DNA from: NZ13-RE01 sp049718665
Lineage (GTDB): Bacteria > Dictyoglomota > Dictyoglomia > Dictyoglomales > Dictyoglomaceae
Assembly (NCBI GenBank): GCA_049718665.1
Contig: JBNARO010000001.1
Coordinates: 36,614 to 100,613, forward strand
Length of the DNA: 64,000 bases
Direction of reading: 5' to 3'
Shown: positions 44,305 to 53,130 of the stretch, piece after piece
Position numbering within the stretch: the first letter of the stretch is position 1
Layout: each line of letters begins with the position of its first letter
The notes under the pieces: generated by a model
The model's database searches: none
Told to the model about the DNA's origin: nothing
What the model saw: the letters and a program-made list of their open reading frames with translations, nothing else
Program-made: the position numbers and the translations under genes

Positions 44305-47300
44305 TTAGAAGCTGACAGAAGTTGTTAAGCTTGCAGAAAGATCTTTTGTTGGTTCAGTAGTAAGAGTTCCTAATGCCTTCTTCAATACAGTTAAGTTTAC
44401 ATTCACATTTGGAGCAAGAACAAGATCAGCAGAAACTTTTCCTATTGCAGTATACATTGAAGTCTCTTCATCCCAAGTAGATGCAAGGACTGATAGTTTA
44501 AGGCTTGGTGTAAGCTTATAGCTTCCTTCTACTGTCAGTTTTGTAGAATTAGGATCAATCAATTTTGTTAAGTCTGGAATATCAGCTACTACTTTGAAGG
44601 AATATGGATCAACAACTGCAGAAACTTCTGCATATCCTGAATATTTATTGGCTGTAAGCTCAGCTTGTAGCCATGTCTTATAGCTAAATGGAGCAACAGT
44701 CCCTTCTACGCTGCCCTTTAAGGTTACCCCTGGAGTTTGTGTTACATCAGAAACGGTAACTTCGCCAGTAATTTTTGCTTGAGGTGATACTGGATAAGAA
44801 GCTTTAGCATAAAGACCTAATTTATTATCTTGATATGTTGCTTTGGCAAGAGTATATAGATTAGGAACTAAATTAGTTGCCTCTACACCACCCAGTACAT
44901 CGAAAGTTCCATCATATACTGCTTCACCAAAGAGTTTAACTCCTGTTGCAACAGAAGTATCAAAATCAGCACCTATAGTTGTTACATAAGGCACATTAGT
45001 AGCTGTTCTTCCTATGCTTCCAAAGAGATTATAATTAACATTACTTACACTGCCAGAAACCTTCCCTGCAACAAGATCTGCTCCAGAACCATCAAAGCTT
45101 CCATTCACTCCTGTAGATACTTTTACTCCAAGAAGATCAGAGGATGCCACAAACTTTGCAGTTTTTGAACCGACAAGACCGTAAACATCTACTGCAAAGT
45201 TGCTATCTGCAGTATGATCATAAGTAAGAGCTATATTCTTTAACCCAAAGTCTGTTTGCGCAATACTTATACTCAACTTGTTAAGTGAAGTAGAAATACT
45301 ATAAGTAATACCCTTTACTTCAATACTTGTAGATACATTTACTCCATCCACTGGTTTAAAGGAAAGATTTAAAGTAGTAGAATCATCAAAGGTTATATTC
45401 TTAGTTATTCCAAAGTCTTTCTTTACAATAACAGAAGTAGAGCCACTTACTGCAAACTTACCAACTCTCTTCTCAAGGTCAGAAACCTTAGCTTCTACAC
45501 CAGCTACTGTCTCTTCGAGAGAGGAAACTTTGTCGCTTAAATCAGAAAGGCTTAATGCTAAGTCGTCAGTTACAGCATAGAGATCATCAACTGCAGTTTC
45601 CACACTTTCTAATCTTGGTGTTACCTCTTCAACTTTTTCTTCGAGAGTAGACACTTTTTCGGATATTTCTATTAAGTTAGAAGATAAATCATCAGTAATT
45701 GCCATTATATCGCTAATTGCTCCTTCAACATCGCTCACTCTCATCTCCAAAGATGTCAAAGTCTCCTCAATTTCTGCAGGAACTTCTACTATTTCTGGTT
45801 TCACTCCAGCTTCAAGTTGAGATAATCTATCACTAATTTCTGCTATTTGGTCTTGTAAGAAAGCGATGTCATCTTTCATAGTGGGAAGTTCTTCAGTAAG
45901 GATAGCATCCACATCTGCTCTTAAGGCATCAATTACATCGCTATGCTCTTCTACCATGCTTCTTAATTCTTCCACATCCGGAATCTGAATCTCTGCTAAC
46001 TTCTCCTCTATCATTGCTGTTACTTCATCTACAGTAGGTCTATCTATAAGAAGAACTTCTAAATCAGAAACTCTCCCTTCCACATCATCTACTCTTGCTA
46101 CTACATCTCCAAGGCTTTCTTCTATCATTGCTGTCACATCATCTGCTGAAACTTTCTCTGTCAATGCTACCTCAACATCGCTTAACCTGCTATCTAAATC
46201 TCCCGCTAAACCTTCTAAATCAGAAACTCTCCCTTCCACATCATCTACTCTTGCTACTACATCTCCAAGGCTTTCTTCTATCATTGCTGTCACATCATCT
46301 GCTGAAACTTTCTCTGTCAATGCTACCTCAACATCGCTTAACCTGCTGTCTAAATCTCCTGCTAAACTCTCTAAATCAGAGACTCTCCCTTCTAACTCTG
46401 ATACTACTTCTTTTGTAACTTTTTCTATAGTCTCTTCAAGTTTCTCAGAAATCACTGCTTTAATCTGCTCCTCAGTAACTTCTACTTTTTCAATTCCTGC
46501 AATTTGGGAAGCAAGATCTGCTACTTGAGATTCTAAGTCTCCTACACGCCCTTCTAACTCATCTACCCTACTTACTACTGCGTCTACATCTTCTAAACTT
46601 GCCTTCTCTGTCAATGCTACCTCAACATCGCTTAACCTGCTNNNNNNNNNNNNNNNNNNNNNNNNNNNNNNNNNNNNNNNNNNNNNNNNNNNNNNNNNNN
46701 NNNNNNNNNNNNNNNNNNNNNNNNNNNNNNNNNNNNNNNNNTCCCGCTAAACCTTCTAAATCAGAAACTCTCCCTTCCACATCATCTAACCTTGCTACTA
46801 CATCTCCAAGGCTTTCTTCTATCATTGCTGTCACATCATCTGCTGAAACTTTCTCTGTCAATGCTACCTCAACATCGCTTAACCTGCTATCTAAATCTCC
46901 CGCTAAACCTTCTAAATCAGAAACTCTCCCTTCCACATCATCTAACCTTGCTTGTAATTCAGATATATCTGGTATCTTTATCTCTGCTAACTTCTCATCT
47001 ATTAAGGAGGAGACTTCATCTAATGTGGGTCTTTCAGTAACAAGGGCTTCTAAATCAGATAATCTACTCTCCACATCATCTAGCCTTGCTACTACATCTC
47101 CTAAGCTCTCCTCAACTACAGATTTTACATCTTCTAAAGAGGCTTTTTCCTCTAAGGCAGATTCTAAATCGGACACTCTTCCAGAAAGCTCATCTATAGT
47201 TGCCATTAATTCATCTACTCTGCTTCCTAAAAGAGTTAATTCCTCACTAAGTTCTTTAACTAAGTTCTTTAATTCTGCTATATCTTTTGCTGGAAGAGCT

Positions 47301-47554
47301 ACTTCTGTAAGTTTTAATTTCTCAATAAGGTTATAAAGCAAGACTGCTACTTGATATCTTGTAACATACATATCACCACCGAAGGTATCAGGTCTAATTC
47401 CTTCTATTATTCCTAAATCTGTTAGATATTTTACCGCCTTTGCTGCCCAATGAGTTGGAGGAACGTCCTTAAATTGTGTTGTGACTTGTGCGAAACTTAA
47501 ACTAAATAAACCTAACAAAAGAATTAAAGAGACTACCAAAAACTTTTTACTCAT
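44305..47554 (-). CDS. SLH-domain, coiled-coil, beta-barrel outer-membrane tether (interrupted by an assembly gap)
   Basis: One gene, split only by 100 N; the frame is open on both sides. Signal peptide (about 1-22, ending SFAQ), one SLH domain (FKDVPPTHWAAKAVKYL...TRYQVAVLLY), and a long coiled coil with DLExRVSDLE repeats. The C-terminal 380 residues or so are a beta-rich, Gly/Ser/Thr-rich domain ending SLTTSVSF, with the C-terminal Phe of outer-membrane barrels. This is the plan of Thermus SlpA, Thermotoga Ompalpha and Veillonella OmpM: SLH grips the wall, the rod spans the periplasm, the barrel sits in the outer membrane. ATG at 47554 chosen for GGAGGG 5 bases upstream. An upstream in-frame ATG at 47596 lies inside the leader hairpin. 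Exact length unknown because of the gap. Confidence 0.85.
46056..46392 (-). repeat. Tandem 156-bp coding repeats, block A
   Basis: Two full 156-bp units (52 residues each, containing GDLDSRLSDVEVALTEK and VTAMIEESLGDVV) plus a partial third, almost identical at the DNA level. Homologous to block B at 46604-46952; the two differ mainly at the ARVDDVE/ARLDDVE codon. Confidence 0.9.
46604..46952 (-). repeat. Tandem 156-bp coding repeats, block B, containing the gap
   Basis: TCCCGCTAAACC recurs at 46742 and 46898, exactly 156 bases apart. The sequence before the gap (ending CCTGCT at 46641) and after it (starting TCCCGC at 46742) are the neighbouring parts of one unit, normally separated by 9 bases. 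Confidence 0.9.
46642..46741. other. Assembly gap (100 N) in the repeat array
   Basis: Exactly 100 N, a placeholder length. 100 is not a multiple of 3 and breaks the frame, so the true gap should be 9 + 156k bases. Confidence 0.95.
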
Positions 47555-47581
47555 TGCAACCCTCCTTAAATAATAATCTTT

Positions 47582-47626
47582 AGAGAGAGTTCCCATTACC
47601 CGTTTGGGGTAATGAACTTCCTCTCT
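47582..47626 (-). promoter_or_regulatory. Long leader hairpin just upstream of the SLH gene ribosome site
   Basis: On the minus strand, AGAGAG...AGTTC...TTACCC pair with GGGTAA...GAACT...CTCTCT around a 5-base loop: about 17 pairs with two small internal mismatches. It ends about 14 bases before the ribosome site. No T-run follows, so it is not a simple terminator. Possible roles are mRNA stabilisation or translation control. Confidence 0.75.
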
Positions 47627-47690
47627 AATTCACAGAGGGAAAAAGAACAAGATATTCAAGATTTAAAATTATTTCCTTACTCTTTTCCAT
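47625..47690 (-). CDS. Possible 21-residue leader ORF upstream of the SLH protein
   Basis: ATG at 47688-47690, stop TAG at 47625-47627, which overlaps the base of the leader hairpin. The start is fused to a perfect Shine-Dalgarno, AAGGAGGTG, which leaves only 2 bases of spacing after the GGAGG core. Predicted peptide starts MEKSKEIILN and ends FPSVN. It may be translated (a leader peptide), or the site may only bind 30S subunits to protect the mRNA. Confidence 0.3.
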   Translation of the reverse strand: MEKSKEIILNLEYLVLFPSVN

Positions 47691-47720
47691 CACCTCCTTC
47701 AAATAAAATTTACAGTTTAA

Positions 47721-47749
47721 ATTTTAGCACTAAAATACTGATATGTCAA
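47721..47749 (-). promoter_or_regulatory. Strong promoter of the SLH protein gene
   Basis: Minus strand TTGACA (47744-47749), 17-base spacer, TAAAAT (47721-47726). It gives a leader of about 160 bases before the ATG at 47554. Confidence 0.85.
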
Positions 47750-47763
47750 ATTTTTTAAAAACT

Positions 47764-48867
47764 CTACATTTCTTTTATCACTAAATTATCTCTATGTATT
47801 GCTTCTTCATAAGTTAAGTCAATCAGCTCCATTATTTCTTCCTTTGTTTTTCCTATTATCTGAGATAATTCAAGACTGCTATAATTAGAAATTCCTCTTC
47901 CAATTTCTTTCCCGTTTAAATCACAGATGGAAATTACATCTCCATTAGAGAAATTCCCTTCTATTTTTTTTATACCTACAGGTAATAAACTTTTTCCTCG
48001 CCTAAGAATTGCTTCTACTGCACCATCATCTATGTAAACTTTTCCTTCGGGTTTTGTAATAAAGAGAAGCCAATGTTTCTTTCTTTGTCTATATTCCTTT
48101 TTAGGAATAAAATATGTTCCAATTCTTTCCCCATTTATAATTCTTATTATCACATCTTGTACATCTGACTTTGCTAAAACCATGAGAATTCCTGCTTCCA
48201 TTACAATTTTTGCAGAATTTATTTTTGTATACATTCCACCTGTTCCTTTTCCAGGACCCGCAATTTTTTCAATATTCTCATCAATTTCGTATATTTCTGA
48301 TATAAGCTTAGCAGAAGAATCTAAATGAGGATCTTTTGTATAAACTCCTTCTACATCAGATAGAATTATCAAAATATCAGCATTAACTGCACAAGCAACC
48401 TTAGCAGAAAGAGTATCATTATCTCCTATTTTTATCTCATCTACTGCTACAGTATCATTTTCATTTACAATAGGAATTACCCCTTCCTTCAATAGAGTTT
48501 CAAATGTATAAGAAATATTTAGGTATCTTTTTCTTTCATATAAATCCTCTGCGGTTAGAAGAATTTGAGCTACAGGTTGCTGAAAAAGAGAAAAAAGATA
48601 TGAATAATATTGCATTAATCTAATCTGTCCTACTGCTGCTAATGCTTGTTTTGCAGGCAAATCTTTTCTATTTGCTAAACTTTTTAATATTTCTCTCCCT
48701 GAAGCAATAGCTCCAGAGGATACTAAAATTACTTCTTTATTTAACCTTCTTAATCTTACACATTGCTCTACAATTCTTAGAAGTTTTTCTTGAGATAGGG
48801 ACCCCTTAGAATCTATAAGACTCGAGGTCCCTATTTTTACTACAATTCTTTTATAATTCTGGTTCAA
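47764..48867 (-). CDS. proB: Glutamate 5-kinase
   Basis: About 367 residues. Amino-acid kinase domain (KIGTSSL, LVSSGAIASG, NENDTVAVDEIKIGDNDTLSA, KGTGGMYTKINSAKI) followed by a C-terminal PUA domain from about 275. First step of proline synthesis from glutamate. proA is not in the window. Start uncertain: TTG at 48867 lies 10 bases after GGAG; a TTG at 48876 is one base after it, which is too close. It overlaps the DUF951 gene end. Confidence 0.93.
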   Translation of the reverse strand: MNQNYKRIVVKIGTSSLIDSKGSLSQEKLLRIVEQCVRLRRLNKEVILVSSGAIASGREILKSLANRKDLPAKQALAAVGQIRLMQYYSYLFSLFQQPVAQILLTAEDLYERKRYLNISYTFETLLKEGVIPIVNENDTVAVDEIKIGDNDTLSAKVACAVNADILIILSDVEGVYTKDPHLDSSAKLISEIYEIDENIEKIAGPGKGTGGMYTKINSAKIVMEAGILMVLAKSDVQDVIIRIINGERIGTYFIPKKEYRQRKKHWLLFITKPEGKVYIDDGAVEAILRRGKSLLPVGIKKIEGNFSNGDVISICDLNGKEIGRGISNYSSLELSQIIGKTKEEIMELIDLTYEEAIHRDNLVIKEM

Positions 48868-49063
48868 GATACTCAATCTCCTTCTTTCCTACTTTTTTGG
48901 CTTTTGTTTTTATTTTAACCCTTGGTATCATTATTATATGACCACACTTTTCACATTGTAATTTTATATCCACTCCTGAATAGAGAACTACCCATGTCTT
49001 CCCGCCACAAGGGTGAGGTTTAGGAAGCTCTATAATATCTCCCACTTCAAATTTCGTAATCAT
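48851..49063 (-). CDS. DUF951 small zinc-ribbon-like protein
   Basis: 70 residues. Matches the DUF951 pattern: VGDIIELPKPHPCGGKTWVVL followed by LQCEKCGHIIMIPR, with three Cys that could bind a metal. Function unknown; widespread in Firmicutes. ATG overlaps the EF-G-like stop by 4 bases. Confidence 0.85.
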   Translation of the reverse strand: MITKFEVGDIIELPKPHPCGGKTWVVLYSGVDIKLQCEKCGHIIMIPRVKIKTKAKKVGKKEIEYLEPEL

Positions 49064-51150
49064 TCCTCCTCTTCTTCTACCTTAGGCTTTGCTCTTGCAA
49101 TAATCTCTTCCTGAATTTTTGCAGGCACCTCTTCGTAATGAGAAAACTTCATAGTATAAGAACCTCTTCCTTGAGTTATAGATTTCAATGTAGAAGAATA
49201 CCTTAACATCTCTGCAAGAGGTACTAAAGCTTTTATTACCTGAAGCTTCCCTAAGGAGTCTATTTGAGTTACTTTCCCTCTTCTTCCATTAAGGTCACTT
49301 ATTATATCTCCAGTATAATTATCAGGAGCAGTGATCTCTACAAGCATAATAGGTTCCAGCAAAACAGGTTTTGCTTCAGTAAACCCCTTCTTAAAAGCTT
49401 TCGCAGCAGCAACTTTAAAAGCCATATCTGAGGAGTCAACTTCGTGGTAAGATCCATCAAACAAAGTTACTTTAACATCTACTATAGGATATCCTGCTAA
49501 AATTCCTTTTTCCATAGTTTCCCTAATTCCCTTTTCCACTGCGGGAATATAATTTTTAGGAACTACTCCCCCTACAATCTTATCTACAAATTCAAATCCT
49601 GCACCTCTTGGAAGTGGCTCAAGCTCTAACCATACATGTCCATATTGTCCTCTTCCACCTGTTTGTTTCTTAACTTTTCCTTCAGCTTTTGCAGAAGCTC
49701 TTATTGTTTCTCTATATGCTACCTGGGGAGTCCCAAGAGTAACATTTACACCAAATTTTCTCTGCATTCTTTCCACAACTACTTCTAAGTGGGAGTCACC
49801 TAAGCCATAAATTAAAGTTTCATTGGTCTCAAAATTTCTTTGAATGCGAATAGTCGGGTCTTCTTCTCCAATTCTTGAAAGAGCAGAGCTTAATCTATCT
49901 TCATCAGCTCTTGTTTTTGGAATAACAGATACTGCAAATACAGGCTCAGGAAATTCTAAAGGCTTAATCTTTAAAGGATAATCTTTATCTGCAAGGGTAT
50001 CATTGGTGGAGGTTTCTTTTAATTTTGATACCACACAAAGATCACCAGCAACTACTTCAATGGTTTGCTCCTGGTTCTTTCCTCTTTGATAATAAACTTG
50101 TGCAATTTTTTCTTGAGTTTCCTTATTCACATTATACAAATTGGAATCAGGTCTTAAATTCCCAGAAATAATTCTCAAATAGTTTAATTTACCTACAAAG
50201 GGATCAGCAGAAGTTTTAAATACAAAAGCCAAAGTATGGTTGTTATTTCCAATACTTATCTCTTTTTCTTCTCCTGTCTTTGTATCTTCCACTTTAAAGG
50301 GATTTCTTTCTTTAGGATTAGGGAAGAATTGAATAATGGAATCTAAAAATTTAGAAACGCCTATATTTTTATGAGAAGAAACTCCAAATATAGGGAAAAT
50401 TTCTCTTCCTAAGAAGGCTTTCTTTAACGTTTCATTTATAGAGGATATTTCTATTTCTTCTCCTTCTAAGTATCTTTGAAGAAGTTCCTCATCAAATTCA
50501 ATTATGGTTTCTAATAAATTTTGTCTCCATTTTTCCATAGTAGATTTTAAATCAGAGGGAACCTCACTTTCTCGTGGTTCTCCTTTATCATCAGGATATA
50601 CATAAGCTTTTTGCTCCAATAGATCTATAACTCCTTGGAAATTAGCTTCTTTCCCAAGGGGAATAAATATAGGAAGAACTTTATTTCCAAATCTCTCCTG
50701 TAAAGATCTTACAACTTCAAAAAAGTCTGAATTTTCTCTATCCAATTTATTTATTACAAAAGCAGTAGGAAGACTATTTTCTTGAGTCATACTCCAAATT
50801 TTTTCATGTTGAACTTGAATTCCAGAAATAGCATCTATAACCAAAACCACAGAATCTACTGCCATAAAAGCGCTTATTACTTCTCCTATGAAGTCAGCAT
50901 ATCCTGGGGTATCTACAAGATTGATCTTTTTCCCTTTCCATTCTAAGGGGAGTAAAGATAAATTAAGAGAAATTCCTCGCTTTATCTCTTCAGGCTCATA
51001 ATCGGAAACAGTATTTCCATTTTCTACTCTTCCCATTCTGTCAATAATCTTCGCTGTATAAAGAATCGCTTCAGCCAAACTTGTTTTTCCAGAGCCACCA
51101 TGTCCAAAAAGTCCTACATTTCTTAAATCTTTAGTAGTATATTGTTTCAT
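49060..51150 (-). CDS. EF-G paralogue (EF-G2-type translation-factor GTPase)
   Basis: 696 residues, all EF-G domains. G1 reads GHGGSGKTS, unlike GHIDAGKTT of canonical EF-G; G3 DTPGYADF and G4 NKLD are standard. Domain IV begins near GGRGQYGHVWLELEPL. The RGIS switch I region is kept. This matches the divergent second EF-G of Thermotoga, Aquifex and many thermophiles, whose role (recycling, stress or ribosome assembly) is unsettled. The true fusA, expected next to rpsL/rpsG and tuf, is not in this window. Heads the EF-G2-DUF951-proB unit. Confidence 0.88.
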   Translation of the reverse strand: MKQYTTKDLRNVGLFGHGGSGKTSLAEAILYTAKIIDRMGRVENGNTVSDYEPEEIKRGISLNLSLLPLEWKGKKINLVDTPGYADFIGEVISAFMAVDSVVLVIDAISGIQVQHEKIWSMTQENSLPTAFVINKLDRENSDFFEVVRSLQERFGNKVLPIFIPLGKEANFQGVIDLLEQKAYVYPDDKGEPRESEVPSDLKSTMEKWRQNLLETIIEFDEELLQRYLEGEEIEISSINETLKKAFLGREIFPIFGVSSHKNIGVSKFLDSIIQFFPNPKERNPFKVEDTKTGEEKEISIGNNNHTLAFVFKTSADPFVGKLNYLRIISGNLRPDSNLYNVNKETQEKIAQVYYQRGKNQEQTIEVVAGDLCVVSKLKETSTNDTLADKDYPLKIKPLEFPEPVFAVSVIPKTRADEDRLSSALSRIGEEDPTIRIQRNFETNETLIYGLGDSHLEVVVERMQRKFGVNVTLGTPQVAYRETIRASAKAEGKVKKQTGGRGQYGHVWLELEPLPRGAGFEFVDKIVGGVVPKNYIPAVEKGIRETMEKGILAGYPIVDVKVTLFDGSYHEVDSSDMAFKVAAAKAFKKGFTEAKPVLLEPIMLVEITAPDNYTGDIISDLNGRRGKVTQIDSLGKLQVIKALVPLAEMLRYSSTLKSITQGRGSYTMKFSHYEEVPAKIQEEIIARAKPKVEEEEE

Positions 51151-51216
51151 CTCTTCTTTTTAAACCCCCTTCTATAATTTTTATTTTATTTATAAAGAAA
51201 CTCAACTTTTATTATA

Positions 51217-51663
51217 TCAAATTCCTGTACTTCCCAACCCCCTCTCTCCTCTCCGAGTCTCTGGCAGATTTTCTACTTCTTTCCATTGAACCTTTGGGAA
51301 AGAGAGAATCAAAAGCTGAGCAATTCTCATTCCTCTTCTCCCTGTAAAGGGTTTATGAGAAAAATTAATAAGATTTACCAAAATTTCTCCTCTATAATCA
51401 CTATCAATCAATCCAGGGGTATTAAGGATAGATATTCCCTTTACTGAAAGACCACTTCTTGGAAGAATTAATGCCAAAAATCCATCAGGTAAAGCAATTT
51501 TTATACCAGTAGGAATTAACATTCCTCCATTTATTTCATTAAAAGGAGGAAGAATAAAATCCTTGCGAGAAAAAAGATCAAGAGCACTTGCTCCTTCTGT
51601 GGCATAAAAGGGAAGAGGTAATTCTTTATCAATTCTTTCTATAAGAACTTCTACTTCCCCCAT
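51217..51663 (-). CDS. dut: Deoxyuridine 5'-triphosphate nucleotidohydrolase
   Basis: 148 residues, trimeric dUTPase length. Five motifs: EGASALDLFS, PRSGLSVKG, NTPGLIDSDYRGEI, GMRIAQLLI and the C-terminal RRGERGLGSTG. Hydrolyses dUTP to dUMP, keeping uracil out of DNA and feeding thymidylate synthesis. Nine bases downstream of proS. Confidence 0.96.
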   Translation of the reverse strand: MGEVEVLIERIDKELPLPFYATEGASALDLFSRKDFILPPFNEINGGMLIPTGIKIALPDGFLALILPRSGLSVKGISILNTPGLIDSDYRGEILVNLINFSHKPFTGRRGMRIAQLLILSFPKVQWKEVENLPETRRGERGLGSTGI

Positions 51664-51672
51664 TTTTCCTCC

Positions 51673-53118
51673 TCAATATGCTTTAGCAAATAAAGCTTTA
51701 ATTTTTGTCTCTTTTCCGCAATAAATGCATCTTCCATTTTCTTCCTTCCAATCAAAGGGTAAGTTTCTAATAGTTGCAGAAGTCAACTCCTTTATCTTTA
51801 ATTCACAATTTCCACTCCCACACCAACTTGCCTTAATAAATCCTCTTTTTTCCTCCATTATCTTTTTAAACTCTTCAAAAGAATTTACTTCATAAGTATT
51901 TTTTTCTCTAAATTTCAATGCTTTGTTAAACATAGTCTTTTGAATATCATTCAACAAATTTTTTAATTCTTCTATCATGTTAATTCTTTTATAAGAAGTC
52001 TTTGTTCTTAAATCTCTCCTTGCTACCAAAATTTCTTCTCTTTCTACCTCTTTTGGCCCAATCTCAATTCTTATAGGTACCCCTCTTAATTCCCATTCAT
52101 TAAATTTCCATCCAGGAGTGTGTTCCTCATCTTTGTCTATAAAAATCCTAAAATGTTCTTTTAAAATTCCTGAAATCTCCTCAATATATGCATAAACTCT
52201 CTCTTTATCTTTATTCTCTTTCCATATAGGAATAATAACTATCTGATAAGGAGCAACCTTAGGAGGAAGAACCAATCCAAAATCATCTCCATGAGTCATT
52301 ATTAGAGCTCCAATAACTCTTGTAGAAACACCCCAACTGGTTTGCCATACATATTTCCTTTCACCATCTACATCCTGAAAGGTTATATCAAAGGCTTTTG
52401 CAAAATGTTGACCAAGATTGTGAGAGGTCCCTGCTTGAAGAGCTCTGCCATCAGCAAGGAGAACTTCTACAGAATATGTTCTCAATGCTCCTGCGAATTT
52501 TTCATTCTCTGTTTTTCTTCCCGCAATAACAGGAATAGCCAAATCTTCCTCAAAAAACTCTCTATACACATTAAGCATTCTTATTGTTTCTTCTTCCGCT
52601 TCTTCCAAAGTCCTATGAGCGGTGTGTCCTTCTTGCCATAAAAATTCTGTAGTTCTAAGAAAGAGCCTTGTTTCCTTTTCCCATCTTACCACATTTGCCC
52701 ATTGATTAATAAGAACAGGTAGATCCCTCCAAGATTGAATCCATTTAGAAAACATACTACATATTATAGATTCTGAAGTAGGTCTTACAGCTAAAGGTTC
52801 TACTAAATCCTCATCTCCCCCTTTAGTAACCCATGCTACTTGTGGAGAAAACCCTTCCACATGTTCTGCTTCTTTTTCCAAAAAACTTTTAGGAATAAAC
52901 AAGGGGAAATATGCATTTTCATGTCCTGTTCTTCTTATTTTTTCGTCTAAAATTCTTTGAATATTCTCCCATAAGGCATAACCATAGGGTCTAATAACCA
53001 TGCACCCTTTAATAGGAGCGTAGTCTGCAAGTTTTGCTTTTAAAACAACATCAGTATACCATCGAGAAAAATCTTCTTTTTGAGAAGTAATACTTTCCAC
53101 AAATTTTTTTTCCTCCAT
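51673..53118 (-). CDS. proS: Prolyl-tRNA synthetase (archaeal/eukaryotic-type)
   Basis: 481 residues. Class II catalytic core (motif 2 WEKETRLFLRTTEFLWQEGHTAH, motif 3 GVSTRVIGALIMTHGDDFGLVLPP), anticodon domain (VIIPIWKENKDKERVY), and the type 3 C-terminal zinc-binding tail with CGSGNCE and CIYCGKE. It lacks the bacterial INS editing insertion. This short form is typical of archaea, eukaryotes and some thermophilic bacteria. Confidence 0.95.
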   Translation of the reverse strand: MEEKKFVESITSQKEDFSRWYTDVVLKAKLADYAPIKGCMVIRPYGYALWENIQRILDEKIRRTGHENAYFPLFIPKSFLEKEAEHVEGFSPQVAWVTKGGDEDLVEPLAVRPTSESIICSMFSKWIQSWRDLPVLINQWANVVRWEKETRLFLRTTEFLWQEGHTAHRTLEEAEEETIRMLNVYREFFEEDLAIPVIAGRKTENEKFAGALRTYSVEVLLADGRALQAGTSHNLGQHFAKAFDITFQDVDGERKYVWQTSWGVSTRVIGALIMTHGDDFGLVLPPKVAPYQIVIIPIWKENKDKERVYAYIEEISGILKEHFRIFIDKDEEHTPGWKFNEWELRGVPIRIEIGPKEVEREEILVARRDLRTKTSYKRINMIEELKNLLNDIQKTMFNKALKFREKNTYEVNSFEEFKKIMEEKRGFIKASWCGSGNCELKIKELTSATIRNLPFDWKEENGRCIYCGKETKIKALFAKAY

Positions 53119-53130
53119 TTTTAAAACCCC

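Noticed and set aside
46056..46952. CRISPR array
   Set aside because: The repeats are long, in-frame coding units without unique spacers.
46095..47336. Leu/Ser-rich plus-strand open frames opposite the SLH protein
   Set aside because: Antisense shadows of the coiled-coil repeats; no ribosome sites, and they cross the N run.
47555..47596. Earlier ATG at 47596 for the SLH protein
   Set aside because: It lies in the leader hairpin and has no ribosome site; the ATG at 47554 has one and begins a normal signal peptide.
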